A DNA stretch of 64,000 nucleotides from Thalassobellus citreus (GTDB taxonomy: Bacteria > Bacteroidota > Bacteroidia > Flavobacteriales > Flavobacteriaceae), in contig NZ_JBISCC010000109.1 in the NCBI RefSeq assembly GCF_044385915.1, forward strand, positions 1 to 64,000, given 5' to 3'. The notes beneath the pieces were generated by a model that saw only the letters and a program-made list of their open reading frames with translations, searched no databases and was not told the DNA's origin. Shown piece after piece: positions 25,857 to 35,005 of the stretch (position 1 is its first letter; each line of letters starts with the position of its first letter). The position numbers were made by a program, and so were the translations under genes.

Positions 25857-28130
25857 ATGGCATTTGATATTGATATGATTAAAGGTGTTTACACCAAAAT
25901 AGCAGAACGTGTTGATAAAGCTCGAGAAGTTGTAGGCAAACCACTAACACTTTCTGAAAAGATATTATATTCTCACCTTTGGGATGGTGAATCTACAAAA
26001 GCCTTTACAAGAGGTAAGGATTATGTAGATTTTGCTCCAGACCGTATTGCTTGTCAAGATGCAACAGCACAAATGGCGTTATTGCAATTTATGCAAGCAG
26101 GAAAAAGTAAAGTAGCTGTTCCTACAACGGTACATTGCGATCATTTAATTCAAGCAAAAGAAGGGGCTGTTGCCGATTTAAAAAATGCAAATAGTGTTAG
26201 TAGCGAAGTCTTTAATTTTTTAGAGTCCGTGTCTAATAAATACGGTATTGGTTTCTGGAAACCAGGCGCAGGTATTATTCACCAAGTTGTTTTAGAGAAT
26301 TATGCATTCCCAGGAGGTATGATGATTGGTACCGATTCGCATACCGTAAATGCTGGTGGATTAGGTATGGTTGCTATTGGAGTAGGAGGTGCCGATGCTG
26401 TAGATGTAATGGCAGGTATGGCTTGGGAATTGAAATTTCCTAAATTAATAGGTGTTAAGTTAGCAGGTAAATTATCTGGATGGACTGCACCAAAAGATGT
26501 GATTTTAAAAGTAGCCGAAATTCTTACTGTAAAAGGAGGAACCGATGCTATTGTTGAATATTTTGGAGAAGGCGCAACTTCTATGTCTTGTACAGGTAAA
26601 GGAACCATTTGTAATATGGGAGCTGAAATTGGGGCAACCACATCTACTTTTGGGTATGATGATTCTATGGAACGTTATTTACGAGCTACAGATAGAGCGG
26701 ATGTCGCAGACGCTGCAAACACAGTAAAAGAATACCTAACAGGTGATGCTGAAGTATACGCAAATCCAGAGCAATATTTTGATGAAGTTATTGAAATCAA
26801 TTTATCGGAACTAACCCCGTTATTAAACGGTCCTTTTACGCCAGATTTATCGACTTCTGTTGGTAAAGATATGAATGAAAAAGCAAAATCTAACGATTGG
26901 CCAATTACAGTAGAGTGGGGGTTAATAGGGTCTTGTACCAATTCCTCTTACGAAGATTTATCTCGTGCCTCATCCATAGCGCAGCAAGCTTTAGATAAAG
27001 GCATTAAAATGAAATCAGAATTAGGGATTAATCCAGGTTCAGAGCAAGTACGTTACACAGCAGATCGCGATGGTATTATTCAAGTGTTTGAAAAATTAGA
27101 TGCTAAAATATTTACCAATGCTTGCGGACCATGTATTGGGCAATGGGCGCGTTATAGCGATCCTAAAAACGCACCAAAAAATAGTATAGTACATTCTTTT
27201 AATAGAAACTTTGCAAAGCGTGCCGATGGTAACCCCAATACGCATGCCTTTGTAGCATCACCAGAAATTACAGCGGCTATTGCTATTGCAGGTCGTTTAG
27301 ATTTTAATCCCATGACAGATAGCTTAATTAATGAAAATGGGGAAAAAGTGATGTTCGATGAGCCAACAGGATGGGAATTACCTCCAAAAGGTTTTGAAGT
27401 TAAAGATAATGGCTATTTAGCACCAGAAGCAGACGGAAGTCATGTACAAGTAAAAGTAGCCGATGATTCTGAAAGATTACAATTGTTAACACCTTTCGAA
27501 CCTATTGGAAACTCCATTACAGGTGCTAAATTATTAATAAAAGCTTATGGAAAATGTACGACAGACCATATTTCTATGGCTGGACCTTGGTTACGTTTCC
27601 GTGGTCATTTAGATAATATTTCAAACAATTGTTTAATTGGAGCTGTGAATGCCTTTGGTAAAAAAACAAACTTTGTTAAAAATCAATTAACTGGCGATTT
27701 TGGAGGTGTACCAGATACAGCAAGGGCTTATAAAGCTGCCGGAATTCCGTCTATAGTGGTTGGCGATCATAATTACGGCGAAGGCTCTTCTCGAGAGCAT
27801 GCGGCTATGGAACCAAGACATATAGGTGTGGTTGCAGTTATTGTAAAATCGTTTGCTCGTATTCACGAAACAAACCTTAAAAAACAAGGTATGCTTGGTT
27901 TAACCTTTGTTAATGAAGCCGATTACGATAAAATTCAAGAGGATGATACCATTAACTTTTTAGATTTAGATGCCTTTGGTCCAGGAAAAACTTTAAACAT
28001 AGAGTTTGTTCATGCAAATGGTTCTAAAGATGTTATTGAAGTAAACCACACATACAATCAATCTCAAATAGATTGGTATAACGAAGGTTCTGCATTAAAC
28101 TTAATTAAAAAAGAGAATGCTGCTTCTTAA
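25857..28130 (+). CDS. Aconitate hydratase, mitochondrial-type
   Basis: A second aconitase of 757 residues, of the eukaryote-mitochondrial class that is common in Bacteroidota. It interconverts citrate and isocitrate with a [4Fe-4S] cluster. Landmarks: RIACQDATAQMALLQFM, TTVHCDHLIQAKEG, the block GTDSHTVNAGGLGMVAIGVG, the first cluster cysteine in GSCTNSSYED near residue 360, the CxxC in TNACGPCIGQW near 423-426, and in the swivel domain GDHNYGEGSSREHAAMEPRH near residue 640. Domain order (clusters first, swivel last) is the reverse of AcnB, so it is not a duplicate of its neighbour. It has its own promoter-like box and is followed by a terminator at 28225. Confidence 0.96.
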   Translation: MAFDIDMIKGVYTKIAERVDKAREVVGKPLTLSEKILYSHLWDGESTKAFTRGKDYVDFAPDRIACQDATAQMALLQFMQAGKSKVAVPTTVHCDHLIQAKEGAVADLKNANSVSSEVFNFLESVSNKYGIGFWKPGAGIIHQVVLENYAFPGGMMIGTDSHTVNAGGLGMVAIGVGGADAVDVMAGMAWELKFPKLIGVKLAGKLSGWTAPKDVILKVAEILTVKGGTDAIVEYFGEGATSMSCTGKGTICNMGAEIGATTSTFGYDDSMERYLRATDRADVADAANTVKEYLTGDAEVYANPEQYFDEVIEINLSELTPLLNGPFTPDLSTSVGKDMNEKAKSNDWPITVEWGLIGSCTNSSYEDLSRASSIAQQALDKGIKMKSELGINPGSEQVRYTADRDGIIQVFEKLDAKIFTNACGPCIGQWARYSDPKNAPKNSIVHSFNRNFAKRADGNPNTHAFVASPEITAAIAIAGRLDFNPMTDSLINENGEKVMFDEPTGWELPPKGFEVKDNGYLAPEADGSHVQVKVADDSERLQLLTPFEPIGNSITGAKLLIKAYGKCTTDHISMAGPWLRFRGHLDNISNNCLIGAVNAFGKKTNFVKNQLTGDFGGVPDTARAYKAAGIPSIVVGDHNYGEGSSREHAAMEPRHIGVVAVIVKSFARIHETNLKKQGMLGLTFVNEADYDKIQEDDTINFLDLDAFGPGKTLNIEFVHANGSKDVIEVNHTYNQSQIDWYNEGSALNLIKKENAAS

Positions 28131-28194
28131 TTCGAAGTAAATCTATGCGGAAAGAAATTTCTCTAGGCCTTGCCTTGAGATTTCCGTTAAAATT

Positions 28195-28221
28195 GTCATT
28201 CCCGTGAAGACGAGAATCTAT
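28195..28221. repeat. 27-bp dispersed repeat, copy 1
   Basis: Begins GTCATTCC and ends AATCTAT; 22 of 27 bases match 57753-57779. Sequences of this type recur in flavobacterial spacers. Confidence 0.6.
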
Positions 28222-28224
28222 ATG

Positions 28225-28252
28225 AAAACCCAGCACTTTTGCTGGGTTTTTT
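28225..28252 (+). terminator. Intrinsic terminator after the mitochondrial-type aconitase
   Basis: Perfect 11-bp stem AAAACCCAGCA/TGCTGGGTTTT with a CTTT loop and a T tail. It follows directly after the 27-bp repeat. Confidence 0.85.
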
Positions 28253-28272
28253 AATTTCTAGAATTATATTTT

Positions 28273-28380
28273 GAGTGTTACCATTATCCTGAATTTAGTT
28301 CAGGACCAAGGTCAGGCTTTCCATTACAAGTCCTCGTTCCTAGCGTCGTCGTGGGCTTTTCACTGCAATCCTTAACGCGC
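28273..28380. repeat. GC-rich dispersed intergenic repeat, long version
   Basis: Related along its length to 9195-9278 but with about 24 extra bases near the left end that form their own hairpin (TCCTGAA ... TTCAGGA). Ends with TAACGCGC. It lies in the 447-base spacer between the aconitase and the VCBS protein, which holds only repeats and a terminator and no gene. Confidence 0.75.
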
Positions 28381-28438
28381 TTATTTGCTGGCTTATCATT
28401 TTTTTAATAAAAGTTGTATTATTTTGAAGAGGTTCGTT

Positions 28439-28566
28439 TAACGGTTACGTATATGGAAATTTGCGTGTTTGTATACGAGGATTTTCCGAAGGAAAATCTG
28501 AAGCAAGCAAACAAAGCAACTGACATTGGTTAAGCTAAAAACAGCAATTTTTTATATACTTTGTTA
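28439..28566. repeat. 128-bp imperfect palindromic element
   Basis: The left end (TAAC...GTATATGGAAATTTGC, 28439-28464) and right end (GCAATTTTTTATATAC...GTTA, 28544-28566) are imperfect inverted repeats, 13 of 16 matching in the core. The interior carries a perfect small hairpin GATTTTCC-GAA-GGAAAATC (28480-28498). A right-arm half copy is at 2164-2193. There is no coding capacity. Confidence 0.6.
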
Positions 28567-28577
28567 TCAATTGTATT

Positions 28578-31031
28578 TTAGATTTTGATGATTTTAATAA
28601 TTCCATGTTCTCCCATTTTGTCTATTATCTTAACTAAGTACAAACCTGAATTTAAATGCCTAATATCAATGGTGTTTTTATTATAACTTGTGGAAATAAA
28701 TTGCCCAAACATGTTATAAATATCTAATTTAAATACAGTTGATCTAGATTTAATATTGAAAATACCTTTAGTTGGATTTGGAAAAACATAAAAATTTAAT
28801 AATATATTTTCATTAGTTGATAGTGTAGATGTATTTTCATACCAAGCAATTTTTGAGTCATTTTTTGAAGCAGAAAGGACATCAATGTCTTGATCTCCAT
28901 CAATATCAGCGGCATAAACAAACCGTGCACCATTTGCATTTGTTGTAATAATTTGCTGTGGTCCAAACTCTCCTTTAGTATTCAAGTTTTCATACCATGC
29001 AATTTTATTGTCATTTAAAGAGGCTGAAAGTATATCCATATCTCCATCACTATCTAAATCAATGGCGTAAACTTTAGGGGCTCCATCTACTTCTGATGTA
29101 ATTAATTGTGATGTGCCAAAATTTCCTTGTCCATTTGTGTTTTCGAACCATACAATTTTATAATCATAAGAAATAGAGGCAATTATGTCATTGTCGCCAT
29201 CACCATCTAAATCGCTAGCGTATATCGAATAAGCATCAAAACCGTCTGTAAAAACATTTTTCTGATTACTAAAATTTCCTAGCCCATCAATATTTTCATG
29301 CCATGCTATTGTACCATTACCCGCAGAAGCAGAAATCACATCTACATCATTATCTCCATCTATATCTACAAGAAATATTGATATTACTTGAATTGCACTT
29401 GTAGTAATAATTTTTTGAGCACTGAAATTGCCTAAACCATCTGTGTTTTCATGCCATGCTATTTTACTATCTCCAAAAGATGCATAGATAACATCTAAAT
29501 CACCATCATTGTCTAAATCAGATGTGCAAACTGATTGAGGGGTATATACGTTTGTAGTAATTGTTTTTTTTGAGCTAAAATTGCCTAAACCATCTGTATT
29601 TTCATACCAAGCAATTTCATTAGTGTATATGGTAGCTGAAATCACATCCATATCACCATCTCCATCAATGTCGCTGACATTAATAGAACTTGGGCCATTA
29701 GCAGAAGAAGTTATAATTTTCTGTGTCCCAAAATTACCTAAACCATCTGTATTTTCATACCAAGCTATTTTATCATCAATTATGGAAGCTGAAACTACAT
29801 CTAAATCTCCATCTCCATCAATATCATAGGATAAAACAGAACTGGGTTCATCAGCATTTTGTGTTAGAATCTGTTGAATAACAAAATCACCAAGTCCATT
29901 AGTGTTTTTAAACCAAGCTACTTTATCATCACTTGATGAAGCAGAAACTAAATCCATATCACCATCATTATCTATATCGGATGCAAATACTGAATTAGCA
30001 CTGTCAAATGAAATAATTTGTTCAGTACCAAACCCACCAAGGCTATCAATATTTTCATACCAAGCTATTGCACCTCCCCATGAAGTGGCCGAAAGCAAAT
30101 CATTATCACCATCATTATCAATATCTACTGCAAAAATGGAAAGTGGTCTTTTAGTATTTGTCAATACAGTTTGTTGTATTTCAAAAAGTCCAAATCCATC
30201 AATGTTTTTATACCAAATTATCTCATCATTAGAATTTATTGAATCAGAGGAAGATATTACATCCATATCACCATCTCCATCCAAATCACTAGCGATAACA
30301 GAATTTGCACCTTTTGAATTAGTATTAATAGTTTTTTGAAGCCCGAAACTACCAAGCCCATTAGTGTTTTCATACCAAGCTATTTTATTGTCATTTGAGG
30401 ATGCAGAAAGCACATCCATATCACCATCACCATCTAAATCACTAGCGAAAACAGACTTTGCTCCATAAGCAGTTGAAATAATAATTTGTTGTGCTCCAAA
30501 ATTCCCCAAGCCATCAGTGTTTTCATACCAAGCTATTTTATTATCACCTAAAGTAGCAGAAAGTACATCCTTATCGCCGTCGCCGTCCAAATCACTAGCG
30601 AAAACAGAATTTACTGCATAAGCAGTTGAAGAAATGATTTGTTGTGCTCCAAAATCCCCCAAGCCATCAGTATTTTCATACCAAGCTATTTTATTATCAC
30701 TTGAAGAAGCAGAAAGCACATCCATATCACCGTCTCCATCAAAGTCACTAGCAAATACAACCAAAGCTCCATTAGCAATTAAGGAAATAGTTTTTGGTAG
30801 ACTAAAACTACCAAGTCCATCAATATTCTCATACCAAGCTATTTTACTATCATTGAAAGATGCAGAAATCATATCCATATCTCCATCTCCATCTATGTCA
30901 GCAGCATAAACAGACATTGGAGCATCAGCAGCAAAGGAGTTATCTATTATGATATGATCTTGAAACCCAATTTGAGCAAATACTTTAAAGCTTAAAAAAA
31001 AAATAAATAAATAAAAAAATCTTACTTTCAT
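28578..31031 (-). CDS. Secreted VCBS/FG-GAP repeat protein with T9SS type A sorting domain
   Basis: An 817-residue exported protein. Signal peptide about 1-19 (ending KVFAQ). Residues about 30-730 hold 14 consecutive repeats of roughly 48 residues with the core SVFASDLDGDGDMDVLSAS...NKIAWYENTDGLGNF. Each carries a DxDGDGDxD loop that should bind calcium, as in integrin-type beta-propeller blades; 14 blades would make two seven-bladed propellers. The last 80 residues (NFYVFPNPTKGIFNIK ... GLYLVKIID) are a T9SS type A sorting domain, so the protein is exported across the outer membrane and probably attached to the surface or released. It is monocistronic, and its neighbours do not reveal a function. 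Repeats are very similar at the DNA level, so copy number may vary between strains. Confidence 0.92.
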   Translation of the reverse strand: MKVRFFYLFIFFLSFKVFAQIGFQDHIIIDNSFAADAPMSVYAADIDGDGDMDMISASFNDSKIAWYENIDGLGSFSLPKTISLIANGALVVFASDFDGDGDMDVLSASSSDNKIAWYENTDGLGDFGAQQIISSTAYAVNSVFASDLDGDGDKDVLSATLGDNKIAWYENTDGLGNFGAQQIIISTAYGAKSVFASDLDGDGDMDVLSASSNDNKIAWYENTNGLGSFGLQKTINTNSKGANSVIASDLDGDGDMDVISSSDSINSNDEIIWYKNIDGFGLFEIQQTVLTNTKRPLSIFAVDIDNDGDNDLLSATSWGGAIAWYENIDSLGGFGTEQIISFDSANSVFASDIDNDGDMDLVSASSSDDKVAWFKNTNGLGDFVIQQILTQNADEPSSVLSYDIDGDGDLDVVSASIIDDKIAWYENTDGLGNFGTQKIITSSANGPSSINVSDIDGDGDMDVISATIYTNEIAWYENTDGLGNFSSKKTITTNVYTPQSVCTSDLDNDGDLDVIYASFGDSKIAWHENTDGLGNFSAQKIITTSAIQVISIFLVDIDGDNDVDVISASAGNGTIAWHENIDGLGNFSNQKNVFTDGFDAYSIYASDLDGDGDNDIIASISYDYKIVWFENTNGQGNFGTSQLITSEVDGAPKVYAIDLDSDGDMDILSASLNDNKIAWYENLNTKGEFGPQQIITTNANGARFVYAADIDGDQDIDVLSASKNDSKIAWYENTSTLSTNENILLNFYVFPNPTKGIFNIKSRSTVFKLDIYNMFGQFISTSYNKNTIDIRHLNSGLYLVKIIDKMGEHGIIKIIKI

Positions 31032-31230
31032 TTTGATTTGTTATGATGTTCTACGTGGTTATATAATTGGTAATGAAGTTGATATGAAATCGTTTTAATG
31101 ATTTATATCATACGTTAAACGAAGTTAGCTATTTTTTCTGACAAAGTCAAGTGTGTTTGTAAATTGAGAAATTTAAAAGTAATTTTCAATTCAAATAAAT
31201 CAAAACTGTATTTTTACAAAAACATTAAAA

Positions 31231-32010
31231 ATGAATTCCAGAGCAGAACAACTAAAGGCATTTGATAGATTGTTAACCATCATGGATGAGTTGCGCGAGC
31301 AATGTCCGTGGGATAAAAAACAAACTATGGAAACCTTACGTCATTTAACCATAGAAGAAACTTATGAACTTGGTGATGCTATTTTAGATAAGGATTTAGA
31401 AGAGGTTAAAAAGGAATTAGGCGATGTGTTATTACACATTGTGTTCTATTCTAAAATAGGAAGTGAAACTAAGGATTTTGATATTGCCGATGTGTGCAAT
31501 GGTATTTGCGAAAAGTTAATTCATAGACATCCACATATTTATAGCGATGTTAAGGTGGAAAATGAAGATGATGTAAAAAGAAATTGGGAAAATTTAAAAT
31601 TAAAAGAAGGGAAGACAAGTGTTTTAGAAGGTGTGCCAAAAAGTTTGCCAGCCTTGGTGAAAGCCAATAGAATTCAAGAAAAAGTAGCAGGAGTAGGGTT
31701 TGATTGGGAACAACCAGAACAGGTTTGGGAAAAAGTAGAAGAAGAACTAAATGAATTTAAAGTAGAAGTAGAAAAAGGCGATGATGATGCTATGGAAAGC
31801 GAATTTGGCGATGTTTTATTTTCTATGGTAAACTATGCAAGATTTTTAAATATAAATCCAGAAAACGCATTAGAACGTACTAATAAAAAATTCTCAAAAC
31901 GTTTCCAGTACCTAGAAGAAAAAGCAAAAGCCATGAACAAGCCATTAAAAGACATGACCCTCGCTCAAATGGACGTGTTTTGGGAAGAGGCAAAGCGATT
32001 ACCTAAATAG
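31231..32010 (+). CDS. mazG: Nucleoside triphosphate pyrophosphohydrolase MazG
   Basis: A 259-residue enzyme that hydrolyses nucleoside triphosphates to monophosphates and pyrophosphate, a housecleaning role against damaged or unwanted nucleotides. Two MazG domains are present. The first has the metal-binding EExxEL-type pattern in TIEETYELGDAI and ELGDVLLHIVFY (about residues 30-75). The second is around WEKVEEELNEFKVEV and EFGDVLFSMVNYAR (about 170-212). The CPWDKKQTMETLRHLTIEET block is diagnostic. It stands alone, with 199 bases of plain AT-rich spacer upstream. Its last codons (WEEAKRLPK and stop) are the first unit of a five-copy tandem repeat that continues 300 bases downstream, a peculiar feature described separately. 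Confidence 0.95.
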   Translation: MNSRAEQLKAFDRLLTIMDELREQCPWDKKQTMETLRHLTIEETYELGDAILDKDLEEVKKELGDVLLHIVFYSKIGSETKDFDIADVCNGICEKLIHRHPHIYSDVKVENEDDVKRNWENLKLKEGKTSVLEGVPKSLPALVKANRIQEKVAGVGFDWEQPEQVWEKVEEELNEFKVEVEKGDDDAMESEFGDVLFSMVNYARFLNINPENALERTNKKFSKRFQYLEEKAKAMNKPLKDMTLAQMDVFWEEAKRLPK

Positions 32011-32315
32011 GGAATTAGAAAATCTGTGATTTTCAAATTTCAAAATAGAGAAGAAGCAAAGCGATTGCCTAAATAGGGAATTAGAAAATCTGTGATTTTC
32101 AAATTTCAAAATAGAGAAGAAGCAAAGCGGTTGCCTAAATAGGGAATTGGAAAATCTGCGATTTTCAAATTTCAAAAATAGGGAAGAAGCAAAGCGATTG
32201 CCTAAATAGGGAATTGGAAAATCTGTGATTTTCAAATTTCAAAAATTGGGAAGAGGCAAAGCGATTGCCGAAATAAGGAATTGGAAAATCTGTGATTTTC
32301 AAATTTTAAAAAGGG
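31981..32315. repeat. Five-copy 66/67-bp tandem repeat built from the mazG tail
   Basis: The marker CAAAGCG recurs at 31991, 32057, 32123, 32190 and 32257, giving periods of 66, 66, 67 and 67. The first unit includes the last codons and stop of mazG; the other four are noncoding copies. Each unit contains the hairpin GAAAATC-TGT-GATTTTC (TGC in one copy) followed by AAATTT. The rest of the 412-base spacer up to the next gene shows nothing else. Confidence 0.9.
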
Positions 32316-32422
32316 AGGGATTTAAAAGCTTTTAAACCTTAAAGAACAGATTTTTAACTGTTAACTTATTAATAAATTAAAATTAGTCTTATATTTATTT
32401 GATTAATAGTTATTAAAATTCA

Positions 32423-34936
32423 ATGTATAATAAATCTGAATTCACAATATTTTATATTGTGTTTTTTTTACTTATAAATAGTTTTTGTTGGTCTCAAAAT
32501 ATAGCACCAACTTTAACAGCTACAGGAGATCAGCTATATTGTCCTAAAACTCAGATTAACATTGTAACCGATTTTAATATTGACGATCCTGATGATACAG
32601 AAATAGCAGCGCTTTATGTACAAATTTCTACAGGTTATGTGCAAGGAGAAGATTCTTTATCGCTTGCAGGAGCACACCCAAACATAACAACTTCATGGAA
32701 CAGTTCAGAAGGTAAATTAACTTTAACAGGTTTAGCATCTGCAACCGTTAGTTATGTAGATTTAATAGCTGCGGTAAAAAATGTAGTTTTCCAAAGCACT
32801 AGTAATAGTCCGAACAACAAAACATTTTCAATAACTATTGGTGATGCCAACTATTTACCTAAGACAGATCATTATTACGAATATGTATCAGATTACGGTA
32901 TTACATGGTCTGCGGCTAGAACTGCAGCAGAAAACAGAACTTATTTTGGTTTAAAGGGGTATTTAGTAACCATTACTTCTGCAGAAGAAGCTCAATTAAC
33001 AGGAGAACAAGCAGCAGGAGCTGGTTGGATTGGAGGGACAGATGAGGAAACAGAAGGCGTGTGGAAATGGGTAACGGGCCCAGAGTCTGGTACTATTTTT
33101 TGGAATGGAAAAGTAACAGGTTCTACTCTTAATTATGCTAATTGGAATCACAATGAGCCAAATGATGCTAATGGAGGCGAAGATTATGCGCATATAACAG
33201 ACCCATCAATAGGAATTAAAGGTGCTTGGAATGATTTAAGAGTAGGAGGAGATCCTCCAGGGTTGTACCATCCTAAAGGATATATTGTTGAATATGGAGG
33301 AATACCAGGAGACCCTGTTTTAAATATTTCAGCATTTACCAAAGTAACAGCTATTAATACTTCAATTGTTAGCACGAAATCAAATTCAATATGTGGTAGT
33401 GGTTCAATAACTATAGAAGCAACAGTTTCACAAGGCGATGTGTTATGGTTTGATTCACCTTCTGGAGGTACATCAATAGCTACTGGTTCGGTATATATAA
33501 CACCAACTTTAAATGCAACAACAACCTATTATGTTTCAGCATCATTTAATGGCTGTATAAATGATGAACGAATACCTGTGGTAGCATCCGTTTATCAAAT
33601 ACCTGTGATACAGCCTTCAATTACTTTTAAAAATTGTGATGTAGATGGTAATCCAGATGGATATACTGATTTTAATTTGAATGAAGCAAATGATATTATA
33701 ACAAATAATAGTTCGGCAGGATTAGATATATCATACTATACAGATTTTAATGAAGCATATAATGGAACTTCAAATACTATTGATACTTCAATACCTTTTA
33801 ATAATGTAACTTCAAACATAATTTTTGCTCGTGTTGAAAATAATGATGGTTGTTATGCTATTTCAGAAGTTACATTGGAAGTTTCTACAACATCTTTACC
33901 TTCTAATTTTTCTGAAATATTGTCTTATTGTGATGAAGATAATGATATTGATGGATTTTATGAGTTCGATTTAACAGAAGCTACTCAAACATTTCTTGAT
34001 AAACTTCCTTTAGGAGAAAATTTAAGCATTCATTATTTTGAAAACTTAAATGATGCACAATTAGAACAAAATGAAATATTAGGTGTTTATGAAAACAAAG
34101 ATGCTTTTTTACAAACACTATATGTGCGTGTTGAAAGTGATGATAATGGAGATTGTTTTGGAATTGGGGCTCATTTACAATTAGCAGTACATCCAAAACC
34201 AGAATTTGAGGTAGGACAATCAAAAGTGCTTTGTTCTGATGGAGATGACGTTACATTGTTTACATCTAATCCTAATTATACTTATGAGTGGAAGGATAGT
34301 GCAGGAGTGGTTGTTGGCAATTTACCAGAATTAACAATAGATTCAGGTGGTTCTTATGAGGTTGTTGCAACTTCAAATTTTAGTTGTAAATCGTTTCCTA
34401 TTGTATATAATGTTGAAGAATCGAGTATAGCTAGAATTGAAAGTAATGATATAGAAATTATTGAATTAACAGATAATAATAGTATTAAAATTAATAATAA
34501 AAACAATAATTTAGGTATAGGTGATTATGAATTTGCTTTAGATAATATTGGTGGGCCTTATCAAGATGAATCTTTTTTTGAAAACGTATTAGCAGGATCT
34601 CACATTGTTTATATACAGGATAAAAATGGCTGTGGTATAGAATATATAGAAGTTTTTATTTTAGGATTCCCTAAATTTTTCACTCCTAATAATGATGGTG
34701 TTAACGATACTTGGCAAATTAAGGGGTTAGGAACAGACTATACAAATGCTTCAAAAGTTAAAATCTACAATCGTTATGGTAAATTAATTAAGCAATTAAC
34801 GTCTAAAAACGGTGCTTGGGATGGTACTTTTAATGGCCAATTATTACCAGATTCAGATTATTGGTTTTTGGCAGAATTAGTTGAGTTAACAGGAGAAATT
34901 AGAATATATCGAGGGCATTTTAGTTTGGTTAGATAG
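32423..34936 (+). CDS. Secreted C-type-lectin-domain protein with T9SS type B (gliding-associated) sorting domain
   Basis: An 837-residue exported protein with signal peptide about 1-25 (ending FCWSQ). After a beta-rich N-terminal domain comes a C-type lectin-like domain (about 148-296) with the typical pattern WSAARTAAENR, GYLVTITSAEEAQL, WIGGTDEETEGVWKWV and ANWNHNEPNDANGGEDYAHI, the last containing the EPN carbohydrate/calcium motif. An immunoglobulin-like segment follows (about 328-385), then repeated acidic modules. The last 90 residues, from FPKFFTPNNDGVNDTWQI to the end, form the T9SS type B domain. It probably binds glycans at the cell surface. It is followed by a strong bidirectional terminator. 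Confidence 0.92.
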   Translation: MYNKSEFTIFYIVFFLLINSFCWSQNIAPTLTATGDQLYCPKTQINIVTDFNIDDPDDTEIAALYVQISTGYVQGEDSLSLAGAHPNITTSWNSSEGKLTLTGLASATVSYVDLIAAVKNVVFQSTSNSPNNKTFSITIGDANYLPKTDHYYEYVSDYGITWSAARTAAENRTYFGLKGYLVTITSAEEAQLTGEQAAGAGWIGGTDEETEGVWKWVTGPESGTIFWNGKVTGSTLNYANWNHNEPNDANGGEDYAHITDPSIGIKGAWNDLRVGGDPPGLYHPKGYIVEYGGIPGDPVLNISAFTKVTAINTSIVSTKSNSICGSGSITIEATVSQGDVLWFDSPSGGTSIATGSVYITPTLNATTTYYVSASFNGCINDERIPVVASVYQIPVIQPSITFKNCDVDGNPDGYTDFNLNEANDIITNNSSAGLDISYYTDFNEAYNGTSNTIDTSIPFNNVTSNIIFARVENNDGCYAISEVTLEVSTTSLPSNFSEILSYCDEDNDIDGFYEFDLTEATQTFLDKLPLGENLSIHYFENLNDAQLEQNEILGVYENKDAFLQTLYVRVESDDNGDCFGIGAHLQLAVHPKPEFEVGQSKVLCSDGDDVTLFTSNPNYTYEWKDSAGVVVGNLPELTIDSGGSYEVVATSNFSCKSFPIVYNVEESSIARIESNDIEIIELTDNNSIKINNKNNNLGIGDYEFALDNIGGPYQDESFFENVLAGSHIVYIQDKNGCGIEYIEVFILGFPKFFTPNNDGVNDTWQIKGLGTDYTNASKVKIYNRYGKLIKQLTSKNGAWDGTFNGQLLPDSDYWFLAELVELTGEIRIYRGHFSLVR

Positions 34937-34945
34937 AATGTATTA

Positions 34946-34991
34946 AAAACAAAAATAGCTTGGTAATTTTATACCAAGCTATTTTTGTTTT
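34946..34991. terminator. Bidirectional terminator between the lectin protein and the DUF349 gene
   Basis: A perfect 20-bp stem (34946-34965 with 34972-34991), core AAATAGCTTGGTA/TACCAAGCTATTT. A-rich left flank and T-rich right flank serve both converging genes. Confidence 0.92.
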
Positions 34992-35005
34992 TATATTAAA
35001 GAATA

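Noticed and set aside
28436..28570. Integron attC site
   Set aside because: GTTTAAC at the left resembles a core site, but the right end (GTTATCA) does not fit GTTRRRY and no integrase or cassette is present.
29581..30909. Plus-strand frames opposite the VCBS protein, rich in SISPSPS
   Set aside because: They are antisense shadows of the DGDGD repeats; composition follows the repeats and they lack starts, signals and family features.
31105..31145. A third copy of the 50-bp promoter-like repeat before mazG
   Set aside because: Only short pieces (GTTAGCTATTTTTTCTGACAAAG) resemble it; the order differs and no TAnnTTTG box is found.
31999..32235. A 78-residue minus-strand frame made of 22-residue repeats behind mazG
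   Set aside because: It is only the reverse reading of the 66-bp tandem repeat, which stays in frame because 66 is divisible by three; it has no family resemblance and overlaps the mazG end.
31981..32315. CRISPR-like array
   Set aside because: The units are near-identical along their whole 66-67 bp, there are no unique spacers, and no cas genes are present.
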